This document shows positions 56,048 through 64,000 of a stretch of 64,000 nucleotides of DNA, piece after piece. The notes under the pieces are model-generated. The model saw only the letters and a list, made by a program, of their open reading frames with translations. It was not told where the DNA came from and ran no database searches. Each line of letters starts with the position of its first letter. Position 1 is the first letter of the stretch. The translations under genes were made by a program, and so were the position numbers. Source of the DNA: Desmodesmus armatus (lineage: Eukaryota; Chlorophyta; Chlorophyceae; Sphaeropleales; Scenedesmaceae); contig VIIQ02000124.1 in the NCBI GenBank assembly GCA_007449985.2, positions 235,474 through 299,473 on the forward strand, written 5' to 3'.

Positions 56048-58921
56048 GTAGGGGGGGGGGGGGCGGCACAGAGACAGCACAAAAGAGGGTGTGTGTGACA
56101 CGTGCTGCAGCCAGCAGATGATGTCATGATGACCTGTGAGGGGGGGGGGGGAGCTGGACCCGGGGAGTGGGAGGAGGAGCAGGGCACGGGGTGGGTGGAG
56201 GAGGAGGAGGAGGACGAAGAGGAGAGGGGGGAAGCTGGGCCAGGGGAGTGGGAGGAGGGAGAAGCAGAGCATGGACATGCCTGGGGGGGGGGGTGGAGGA
56301 GGAGGATGAAGGGGAGTACGGTGAGTGCGAGAGCGTGCGAATGAGGGAGGGGTGGGGGGGGGGGGTGGACTGAGGCAGCACAAAAGAGGGTGTGTGTGAC
56401 ACGTGTTGCATCCAGCAAATGATGTCATAAGACCAGTGAGAGGTGGGAGGCAAGGAAGCTGGACCAGGGGAGTGGGAGGAGGAGGAGGAGCAGGGCACGG
56501 TTTAAGTGGAGGGGGAGGACAAAGAGGAATACGGTGAGTGTGCAAGGAGGGGGGAAAACAGCGAGCGTGAGAGTGTCATGTGTGACATGAGTTGTATCCA
56601 GCAGATAATCCTCATGATGACAAGGCTTGCTCATGTTGACTAATGAGGGTTTCTCATGTTGACTAGTGAGGGTGAGAGGAGGAAGGAAGCTGGGCCAGGC
56701 GATTGGGGGAGAGGAGCAGGCCCGGGCCTGTGGGGGGTGGGGGGGGGGGGATGAGGATGAAGAGGAGTATGGTGAGTGCGGGTGTGCGTCCAGAGTAAGG
56801 GCAGGTGAGCTTACATGATGCCTGTAAAGAACAGGGAGGTGGAAGGAAGCTGGGACTCAAGCGCGTCCTGTCGCACACCTCATGTGTGCGAGTGTCGCTG
56901 TGCCGCATGCTGTGTGCTGTGGCATCTGCTGTGGCACCTGCTGTGCCTTGCTCTGGATGTGCTGCACCATATGCTGAATCATGTGGCGTGTGCTGTGCTG
57001 TCTCATCACAACAAGACACAGGCTGTTGCGCATGTGTGCCAAAATGATAAAACCGTTGCACAGCAACAACTGGAAGAAGCGCAGCCTTTTCAAAGACGAA
57101 TGCGTGCTGTGCTGTGCTGTGCTGTGCTGTGCTGTGCTGTGCTGTGCTGCGCTGTGTGTTGTCAGACGATGACGGTTCTGATGAGCAGGAGCTGCCAGAG
57201 GAGGAATATGATGCAGCATTAGGTGAGGCACGGGAGCCTGGGGCTCCCATGTGCCCGCCATGTCTGCTGTGCGTTGTTGCTGCCTTGCTCCAAACACGCA
57301 AGAGTGCATCAGCGGGCTTGACGCGACCACAAGGCCATCAGGGACGCATGAGTGCAGTGGGCGATGCTGAGTTGGTCATATGAATGGATCATTGCAAAGC
57401 TGTTACCAGCACGTTCGCACGTGTTCTTCGACCTGGTTTTGCTCCCTCAGCTCGTCATTACCGCTCCAAGGGAGCAAGTTCGTGCAGTGCTCTGCGCATG
57501 GCTGCGCATATGCGGCTGTGATGCACGTGCTGACCTGTAATAATGCCTGTTTGTGCTGTGCCTTTCACATCTGGCGCTACGCAGCAGCGGCAGCTGCGGC
57601 AGCAGCAGTCGGAGGCCACCCAACCTCCGCCCCCCTGCAGCAGCTCATGTCAGCAGCGCAGTCAGACGACGCCCTGCTGCAGCAGCTGCTGCTGGTTCTG
57701 GAGCAGCACAGCAGCAGCAGCAACAGGGGCGCAGCAGAGGCAGCGGCGGCGGCGGCAAAGCAGCAGCGGGAGCAGCGGGCAGCCGCCGCAGCAGCAGAGG
57801 CAGAGGTAGCCGCAGAGGCGGCAGCAGCAGCGGCGGCTGCGGCACGTGTGCAGATAGCAGGGAAGGCAGCAGGCGCTGCTAGTGCTGCTGCTGGTGTCAG
57901 CGACGTGAAGAAAAACAGCAGCGGCAGCAGCAACGGCAGCAGCGGCGATGGCAGCAGTGGAGCCAGGGGGTGGTCTGCTGGTGGGTTCCTGGACGATGCT
58001 ACTGCTGTTGACAGTGGTAGTGATGATGAGGTGATGGGCAATGTGCCCAACTGGGGCTCTGCGCTGGGCAGCACTGACTGGGGCTGGCAGCAGCTGGACG
58101 AGGAATCGCAGGTAAAGGAGAAGTGTAGAGTGATGCGGTTGCGGCTGTGATGTTGGGGCAGGGGGGCGTACAGATCGGACACAAGCAAGAATGACGTTTG
58201 AGCAGGTGGCTTGCAGGTTGTGCTGAGGATTGAGGTCCGTCCGCCACGTCTGTGCTGTGTGTTGTTTTGATGTCCGAGTAGCTCAGTAGAGGCATATGCA
58301 TGCATGACAGTCAACACATCAGTAGAGTCATATGCATGCATGACAGTCAACACATCAGCTGGCAGCACCGACTGGGGCATGTGGGGCTGCTCTTCATATA
58401 GCTTGGTGGAGGGAATGGGGCCGATGTACGCTGTGGCTGACAGCAACTGGAGGGGAGATGTGCAGGTCAGGATGTCTGGGGCATCTCAGGCCAAACACTG
58501 TGCGCATGTTTCTGTATGTTGCTGGCTTTCTCAGGACAACTTGCCCCTGTATGAGGAGGCCGAGGTGCAGCAGCAGCTGAGGAAGGCAGAGCAGGACGCA
58601 GCGGCAGGAGTAGCAGCAGCAGCGGCTGCCTCAGCAGCAGCGTCGGCGGCAGCAGTAGAGGCTGCGGCGGCAGCGGCAGCAGCAGTCGGCACACCAGATC
58701 AGCAGGTGGCAGCGGCAGCATTGCAAGAGGCTGCGGTTGCTGCTGTTGCGGCGGAAGCGACACTCAATGTTGCAGTAGAGGCTGCAAGGGAGTCTGAGGG
58801 GGCGGTGGCAGCGGCTGCTGAAGCTTTTGCTGGGCACACCAGCAGCAGGACCGACAGCAGCAGCACCAGCAGCAGCAGCGCTGGCAGCAGTGGCACTGAG
58901 AGCACAGCTAGCAGCAGCTAA
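47542..58921 (+). CDS. Class II histone deacetylase-like protein, predicted inactive, with tandem exon arrays
   Basis: ATG ATG at 47542/47545 opens an Arg/Ser-rich, acid-poor N-terminus (plastid transit-like), then a Ser/Gln/Ala-rich exon to 48720. Exon 49038-49791 holds a CxxC-x12-CxxC zinc ribbon (FCTNC...CSTC) and the start of the domain (HHERPERLRVIEARL). Further exons in good phase: 50146-50308, 50493-50611 (GMALIRPLGHGA), 50945-51044 (SYFNNVAVAV...GARRVMVIDW), 51366-51449 or -51453 (DIHHCKGTEEIFAEDP), 51755-51870 (PGTGAATDIGVGRGRGRTIN), 52667-52803 (VSDGDYLTAWH...VSAGFAAVDKDPL), 53645-53819 (LLLEGGYNLAAT) and 55328-55519. The order and RGRG, LEGGYNL motifs are class II. The family has GHH and SAGFDA; here GHG and SAGFAA remove a catalytic His and a zinc Asp, so deacetylase activity is unlikely. 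Acidic and Ala-rich exons (57170-57220, 57580-58110, 58530-58921) probably belong to the same gene; this is uncertain. Confidence 0.75.
52077..52703 (+). repeat. Five copies of the VDAPPVSDGDYL exon start
   Basis: GTTGATGCnCCCCCTGTGTCTGATGG-type sequence, each preceded by an acceptor-like GCAG (GCAA in the fourth), occurs at 52077, 52244, 52407, 52547 and 52667. Only the last continues into a full exon. The others stop after 8-13 codons and run into C-rich intron. A larger flank (GGGTGCTAAATTGTTGTGCA then poly-C at 51959, GGGTGCTGAATCGTTGTGCA at 52571) is also repeated. Confidence 0.85.
52743..53290 (+). repeat. Three copies of the SAGF exon end with donor
   Basis: TTCAGGCCnGACCTGGTGCT...GTCGACAAGGAC starts at 52743, 52991 and 53227 (spacing 248 and 236). 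Each is followed by a CTCTAG/CTCTGG/ATCTAG and a GTGCGTT or GTGTGTT donor. All three encode FRPDLVLVSAGFAAVDKD. The last has YL in place of PL. Confidence 0.9.
53584..53634. repeat. (CTG)n tract near a splice acceptor
   Basis: About seventeen CTG units ending GGCGCTGTGCAG at the acceptor of the exon that starts at 53645 (GHYRVHPECF). It parallels the CTG tract at 33259-33303. Confidence 0.9.
54026..55398 (+). repeat. Seven-copy array of the YAGVTGWSSVLRTLLVHQEHW exon
   Basis: GTATGCTGGTGTGACTGG-type exon starts lie at 54026, 54250, 54471, 54681, 54893, 55106 and 55328, spacing 210-224 bases. Each carries about 66 exon-like bases that read through CATTGG-type coding to GAGCACTGGCAG, then a shared spacer (CCCTGAACTTGCCT, GATGATGGGGTAACAGCGCA, GTCTACTAACGAATGGT) and an acceptor (GCCACAG; CTCACAG in copy 6, none in copy 1). 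Only the last copy continues into downstream coding (SLGLLNFLQLAS). The spacer branch-like CTACTAAC is present in several copies. Confidence 0.95.
55443..56780 (+). repeat. Array of about seven acidic exon copies with poly-G and (GT)n
   Basis: GGCCAGGGGAGTGGGAGGAGG-type units start near 55443, 55711, 55917, 56152, 56236, 56456 and 56687. Several end in a GAGTACG or GAATACG edge and a GTGAGTGTGAGAG donor. They encode Glu/Asp-rich peptides (PGEWEEEEEQGTGWVED, DEDEEEYG). Between them are a repeated GACACGTGnnGCATCCAGCAG acceptor-like segment and long G runs, including a (GT)n-G(16) tract at 56007-56061. The unit length and donor repeat parallel the upstream array. Confidence 0.85.
57102..57151. 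repeat. (GCTGT)n pentanucleotide microsatellite
   Basis: About nine tandem GTGCT/GCTGT units ending in GCTGCGCTGTGTGTTGTCAG, which is the acceptor of the exon encoding DDDGSDEQELPEEEY. Confidence 0.9.
58283..58355. repeat. 35-bp tandem repeat (x2)
   Basis: GTAGAGGCATATGCATGCAT and its downstream GACAGTCAACACATCA are repeated once (GTAGAGTCATATGCATGCAT...). It lies in an intron of the deacetylase-like gene, just before a copy-like GGCAGCACnGACTGGGGC segment also seen at 58068. Confidence 0.85.
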
Positions 58922-60110
58922 TGCTGGGCACGTCAGCAGCAGTGAGGGCTGCAGTTGGGGGCACACCATAGTGACTGTTTGGACCTTGCTGTGTGGTTTG
59001 GTTGGCATGGATTGAGCAATACAGGAAGCAGGCACCATTGATTTGTGTCTCTGGTCTTGGCCTGCAAGGTGTATGGTGTCTGCACCACATGTTCAGTAGA
59101 TGGTGTCTGATGTCCGCATCACATCTTGTGCTAGATGGCGTCCAGCGTCATTTGTGCACAGATGCTCATCCAGGTTCATGCGTGTCAAGAATTGTTGCAT
59201 TGGTGCATCTGCAGGCGCAGCAGATTGTCGGTCGGTCCTGGGTATGATATGGCTTCTTGGCGTCGTCATGTTAAATGTTTCTTGTTTGATGCCAGTGCTG
59301 GTATAGGCTGAGTGGCTTGCGGTCAAGGGGGTTCAGCCATGAGTTGGTGTGCAAATGTTCAGCAGATGTTCCCGACTGGTTGTAAGACATAGCCCTCTGG
59401 TACATACCCTGCTTACTGCAGTGCTGCAAACTGACTGGAAGATACTTCACCTCCTTGCACGCTGGCAGTGGCACTCAGTGACTGAGTGGGCAGTGCTGGT
59501 GCACAGTGCACCTGCCGGCAGCTTCAGCCTTTGCGATCTTACTACAGCGCACCTGCCGGTGACGGGCACCTGCTGCCCTTGTCAGCACGGTCTGACTCTT
59601 ACTGCAAGCCAGCCTGTTTCCCGGGCAGTTACTGCCCTAATCACAGGTAACGAGTAGGACGGGACTTTGGCCGGTGCGGGCAACCTGCTGGTGCAACAGG
59701 CAATACACTGGTACACATCTGCAAGCAGCGAGCGGAGAGGCTGCAACAGCTGCTCCAATTCAAGATCCCACCATTCGTATGGCATTTGCGGGGCATTGCG
59801 TGGTACCAAATGAGCACCGTGACAGCACAGCCGACCACGTTCAGCTGACGAAGTGCTGCAAGGGCATCAGAACAACAGCATTGGGGCCATCGGAACCTAC
59901 GTCAGGCGGCCATGGCTTCGTTTGTCCCTCGGGGATGATCAAGGGTTGAGTGTACCCGAGGCCACGTCAGCCTGGCCTAAAATTGCACTGAAAAGTCAAG
60001 CGAGGCATCCAACGAGAGATTATCCGGCTGACACTTTGATTCCATCACTACTTGCATCAGTCAGCCGTTTCGCTCCTTTCCTTTTTGCCTCTACCAGCCT
60101 CAACAGCAGC
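58922..60110. other. No gene recognised
   Basis: Presumed 3' UTR of the upstream gene, spacer and promoter of the 73-residue gene. Short frames only; no TATA box identified. Confidence 0.5.
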
Positions 60111-60829
60111 ATGGGCAACGATCAGGTCGACAAGCTTGTGGACTGCGCCGTGAGGGGCGCTGCAATGGGTGGTGGTGAGTGCTTGGCTGTGATCTGGGTG
60201 CTGTCTTGATGGTGATGATGCGCTGGTGAGGCTAACGCTCTGTGTCGTCCGAAGACTTGTGGCTCATTCCACGCACTTTGTTTGTGCTTTCGTTGCATGA
60301 TGCAGGCTTTGAGGCCATCAGGAGTGGCAAGGGTAAGCGCAGCGAGCTTTCGGAGCAGTTGATCCCTCTGCCTTGAGATCCTGCTGCTAAAAGGCTTGCA
60401 TTGGATGCGCATGCGCATTGAATCATCATATCGTAGCGGTACATGCGTGTTGCACGTCTTGTGGTGCAGCGTAGGCCGAGGCATGGTCCGGACTAGATTG
60501 GATCAGCTGACTCGCCACTCGGCGCCCCCATTCCGCTAGCAGTGCTTGATATGGATATGGTTTGGTGCCTTATGGTGGTTTCCAGCGTACTTCACTCCAG
60601 CTGCGTGATGCTTATTGGTTTCAGGCGGGACCACACTCTGCTGCTGTTATGCTGACCCCTTCCTCCCTCTGCTCGCTGTGTTTTTGTGCTGTTGCCAGGC
60701 GGAGTTGTTGACGGCGTTGTGAGCGGTGCCGTCCTCGGCCTGGTGTGGCGTGGTGCTGTTGTCCTTGCTGACAAGACTGGCCTGAAGGAGCAAGTGGAGA
60801 AGGCACGCGACAAGCTGCGCAGGAAGTGA
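60111..60829 (+). CDS. Small 73-residue glycine/valine-rich protein, three exons
   Basis: Exons 60111-60174, 60306-60332 and 60699-60829, with GTGAGT and GTAAGC donors, CAG acceptors and phase 1 at both junctions. Each junction splits a GGC Gly codon. The product starts MGNDQVDKLVDCAVRGAAMGGG and ends DKTGLKEQVEKARDKLRRK before TGA. The middle is Gly/Ala/Val-rich (GGVVDGVVSGAVLGLVWRGAVV) with small residues spaced like a glycine-zipper helix. The C-terminus is a basic amphipathic helix. MGN at the start could allow N-myristoylation, although Asp-Gln follow. I do not recognise the family. The clean phases, absence of homopolymers and single long last exon argue that it is real. A membrane-associated or oligomerising role is a guess. 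Confidence 0.8.
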
Positions 60830-62611
60830 AACATATGTGCTACCCCTGTGGGCCCTGACCCTGCTGCCTAGGCGTGCTGCTGCTGCTGCTACTTGGAAGT
60901 GTGTGTGCTCAACTACCTGCTCGGTATGCATCCCAGCACGGGGCCTGTGGTTGGCAACAGCAGTACTCCTATGGTGACAAATCAGGGCCCTTGACTCACC
61001 CTGCAGCAGTCCTGCAGTGGCAAAAGCATGATGCTGCCACCTGCAGCACTCGTGTGCCTGCTGTTGCAGTGCAGCTGCTGTCTTTTATGACCCTCTTAGA
61101 TGTGTCTGTTATGTGTGTGTGCACCCAGCAAAGTGACTGGGCCAACCCTTTTTGCACAGTTTTCCTGTTGGCCACGTTTTTGGACCCTCCTTACAAGCGG
61201 TGGTAGACCTCGTGCTCTCGATCGGCATCTCAGCATCGTGTTTTTGTGGCCGCTGTTGCTCACCAGCCAACGTGCATGCACGCATGCCCCACCCTCACAA
61301 ACCCCGGGTGTGATGTTGCACTGTTTGGGGTGCTGATGCATGCTGTGCTGTTTTTGACAGCCTCCCGCTCTCCTCAGCACAGGTCAGCACAAGCTGCAGG
61401 ATTCAGTTTGCTTCCATGCATGCTGTCCTGCATGTCTTGCTGTTCTGCTGGTGCGGTGTGGTGGTTTGTAAGCCTGACAGCTTGTGTATTCAGCATCTTT
61501 CTTCAGGGTGTGCTGGACTTGTTTCCTGCACTTCCACCTACATGCGCACCCTATTTTTGCATCGCTTGCCCCTGGCTAGCCCTCTGGATCGGCCTCTGCT
61601 GTGTTTTGCTGTTGTTGTGGCTCGTTGTCGTGCCTGCTTGTGGTTTTGGTGATTTGGCTTGGAGTGGTTTCTGCGTGACCTGACGATGGTATGTGCTGTG
61701 TGTGTTCTGGGCTGGCGGTAATGATGTAACTGACCTGTTACAAAGACACTGCTGCTAGCAGCAGCGCTGCTGTAGGTCTGTTGTATGGGCTCCTGCTTTG
61801 CCATCAGCAGCAAGTGTACATTACGTTTGTTGCAGCACAGCATGTGCAAGCTGGTGTCAGCGATGCTTTCGAGGTATTGAGTTGTCAGCGTGCCATACAG
61901 CCAGCCCACTGTCGCAATCATTGCATGCATGTCTAAGACATATGTTGGCGCACAGAGTGAAGCCAATCCTTTCCTGTCAGCTCAGCGTGCAAAGGAAAAG
62001 TGTCCCTTGATAGCTCCTGCAGCAGCAGTGACCGTAGGTCTGTCTGTCATCATGAGATTGCACCATGTTGCAAGTTCCAGCTCACCAGACTCAATGTTTT
62101 GATGGCAGCACTGCCACTGTCAGAAGTCAACATGCATGCTGTGCGCACAGTCACATGTGCCCTGACAGGTTGAATTGTTGCTACTGGGATGTCAAGACTG
62201 GCTGGCAACAACATCAAGGTGTTGCTGTCTCGGTCCTACCCACGTGCTGCCTGAGATCTCATGAGACCCCACCTGCTGATCAGCAGGGTGCCAGGCTGGC
62301 AACCCAGTCACTTCAAGTGGCTGGGCCAGCCAAAGGCGTGCTGGGAGGTTGAGGAGGGGGTGCAGAGCAGTTCATGTTGGTGTTGATTGCAGCACGTTGT
62401 GAATCATGAAACACGACTGGTGTGGTGCAGTAGCATACAAGTCAAAGGACTGTCTGCAGTGCCAGGTCACTATAGCACACCCCACAGGTCACACCTAGCA
62501 CCTGCTTACAGCAGCAAACAGCTGCACCTGACCTCCTCACTACTGTTCTAGGTGTCCCTACGGACGCACGCAATCGGACTTGTTCTATCTACTTTCCACT
62601 CCTTGATCACC
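60830..62611. other. No gene recognised
   Basis: Short frames with no motif. The longest plus frame (61246-61683) is Cys/Trp/Leu-rich with no conserved pattern and is opposed by an equally long minus frame. Confidence 0.5.
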
Positions 62612-63197
62612 ATGCATGGATCAAGCGGTCCTTCCCTTCAGACTGCAGGACAGGAAAGCAGCACGTGCAGCATACTCGACCTTGATGACGCATCTCTCTG
62701 TGCCGTATTCAGCTGGTTGACTGCCTCCGAGCTGGCAACAGTAGCACTGGTCTGTGCATCCTTCAGGACAGCAACCCAGTCCAACCCGCTGTGGCTGCAG
62801 CTCGTGCGGAACGATTTCGGCATCGAGGTTTCTTCAACGGCAGATATCGAGCCCGCAGCAGCAGCAGCACTGTACAGGGGGCTACGGGAGGGGAGCAGCA
62901 GACCCAGGGCACTCCCATGCAGGGCAGTCTGCACAGACGGGGGCTGTGACGAGCCGCCCCCAAACAACAGTACATACTGGGTACGTACGTAGTGAAAGGT
63001 TCAAACGGTTTCTGATTGTCCTGTCTTGTGTTGGACAGGCACAAGTATCCAATACATATTCAGGCTGGTCAGGCGTGCGTCAAATTGCCTGTGTGTTGTA
63101 CAGTTGAGTTTCAAGGCCTTGAAATTGCAGTGTTGCTGTTGGCACAATGCATAATACTGCACGCTCACAACATGCAACAGCTTGGCTCAGCGTCGCG

Positions 63198-63234
<37 letters not shown>

Positions 63235-63779
63235 CGCCGCGCCCGCCCTTTCGTCCACAGGCAGACAACATGTTCCGCCCACCTCCTCAGACCTCTACTG
63301 CGCGATGCATCCACCAGCAACGTGAACGTCCTAGGCCGCCTCACCCCCCACCCCACAACAGCGGGAGCAAGGCAGGAAGCCCCTTGCCAGAGCTAGGCCA
63401 GACAGCAGATGAACTGCGGGGGTTCATTTTGGATAGGTGCATGCGACCAGCACGGGAGTTAGTCACAGACGCAGTAGTGGCAGCAGTGGCGGCTGGGAGC
63501 GGCAGCAATGGCAGCAATAGGTTGGATGTAGCAGCAGCAGCAGCAGAGCAGCAGCAGGGGGCGGCGGCTGGCGGCGCAGCAGCAGCAGCAGCATTGGAGG
63601 GCCATGTGGGGGGACTGGCAGCACTGGGGCGTACACTGTTGATGGGGGTGGTGGGCGGCAGCGGCAGCAGCAGCGGCAGGAGCAGCAGCGGCAGCACTGG
63701 CGGCATGCAGCACGAGAGGTGGTTGTGTATGGGTTCGGGTGTGTGTGGGGCGAGGGGTGATGAAGAGGGGATGGACTAG
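62612..63779 (+). CDS. F-box protein (possibly continuing past the window)
   Basis: The ATG at 62612 follows CACC. Exon 1 (62612-62980) encodes an F-box near residues 22-68: LDLDDASLCAVFSWLTASEL, ATVALVCASFRTA, NPLWLQLVRNDFG. It ends at TACTGG before GTACGT. Exon 2 from 63261 (after GTCCACAG) joins in phase 0 as ADNMFRPPPQ and reads to TAG at 63777-63779 through ELRGFILDRCMRPARELVTDAV and an Ala/Gly/Ser-rich part. F-box proteins bring substrates to SCF ubiquitin ligases; no substrate-binding repeat is visible here. A donor-like AG/GTGGTTG at about 63719 means the true exon 2 may end there and the gene continue beyond 64000. Another frame of exon 2 (HLLRPLLRDASTSNVNVLGRL) also looks coding-like, so the acceptor is uncertain. 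Confidence 0.65.
63202..63233. repeat. Poly-C tract of 32 bases
   Basis: An uninterrupted run of C's in the F-box intron, about 27 bases upstream of the exon 2 acceptor. It acts as the polypyrimidine tract and may form an i-motif, with a G-quadruplex on the other strand. Confidence 0.9.
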
Positions 63780-64000
63780 CGGCAGGATGGGGGTTGGGGG
63801 AGGGGAGGGGGTCAAGAGCAGCCGCAGGGTGTGATAATCGTGCAGGTGTCGTTCGGGTTTTGTTTCATGTAGACAAAATGCCTCTTCATACCCATGTACG
63901 GGGCTGTGTAGTTTGTTGCAGAGGCCTAGCGTGCTCAACAATCAGAGTACAATCTGTGACGCTGCACAGGGCAGTCTCAGCCATTGTCAACCACTAACCA
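63780..64000. other. No feature identified at the right edge
   Basis: Either the 3' flank of the F-box gene or a further intron and exon of it. An acceptor-like GTGCAG at 63841-63846 is followed by a frame open for some 150 bases. Confidence 0.4.

Noticed and set aside
56007..56061. Telomere or subtelomere from GT and poly-G run
   Set aside because: It is a simple (GT)n-G(n) tract inside an exon array, with no TTTAGGG units.
55197..56545. Long Pro/Ser/His-rich minus-strand frames
   Set aside because: They are the complement of the acidic GAG/GGA arrays and poly-G tracts; composition alone keeps them open.
58268..58300. tRNA-like A box (GTAGCTCAGTAGAGGCA)
   Set aside because: No B box (GGTTCGA-type) and no acceptor stem pairing follow; instead a 35-bp tandem repeat begins. 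It lies inside an intron of the deacetylase-like gene.
57577..58446. 289-residue minus-strand frame rich in Ala, Ser and Leu
   Set aside because: Antisense of the Ala/Gln-rich plus-strand exons; the plus strand has the sensible splice edges (GAATCGCAG/GTAAAG).

Overview
This is nuclear DNA of a green alga. The evidence is genes built from many short exons with GT-AG introns, coding sequence full of Gln, Ala, Ser and Gly homopolymers written with CAG/GCA/AGC codons, TTTAGGG-like motifs in a hairpin, and a family of octotricopeptide-repeat (OPR) proteins, which are greatly expanded in chlorophytes. A chlorophycean of the Scenedesmus/Tetradesmus type is my best guess, from composition and gene content only. 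There is no rRNA, tRNA, CRISPR array or recognisable transposon. I built the gene models by hand from splice sites and reading-frame phase. The strongest are the DUF642-like secreted protein, the 73-residue protein, the F-box gene and most exons of the kinase and the histone deacetylase.

Layout. 1-1.3 kb: the 3' end of an unrecognised gene. 1.3-6.4 kb: nothing recognised. 6.4-8.7 kb (-): a complete five-exon secreted DUF642-like protein, divergent from a peptidase M23 gene tail (9.7-10.3 kb, +). 11.1-15.6 kb (-): two tandem OPR copies, one intact and one broken. 15.8-21.8 kb: no gene recognised. 21.8-26.6 kb (-): a TKL/Raf-like protein kinase with a very long activation-segment insertion and a CaaX-like C-terminus. 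It is head to head with a very large gene (27.1-40.7 kb, +) for an unrecognised coiled-coil protein. 41.4-45.8 kb (+): two more OPR copies, both with frameshifts, in inverted orientation to the first pair. 47.5-58.9 kb (+): a class II histone deacetylase-like gene with several tandem arrays of its own exons. 60.1-60.8 kb (+): a 73-residue glycine-rich protein in three exons. 62.6-63.8 kb (+): an F-box protein that may run past the window edge.

Three things stand out. (1) In three separate genes, short segments spanning a splice junction (exon edge plus intron flank) are tandemly copied, leaving decoy exons and decoy donor or acceptor sites in the introns. The histone deacetylase gene is the extreme case, with 5x, 3x, 7x and 7x arrays. 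(2) That deacetylase has lost the zinc-binding Asp (SAGFDA to SAGFAA, in all three exon copies) and one His of the GHH dyad (GHG), so it looks like a pseudoenzyme. (3) All four OPR copies carry a palindrome, CCGTGCCACGG, about 105-120 bp upstream of the start codon, although three of the four reading frames are broken.

The genes share no obvious pathway. The OPR proteins probably act on organelle RNA, the DUF642 and M23 proteins are extracellular or cell-wall candidates, and the kinase, deacetylase-like and F-box proteins are regulatory.
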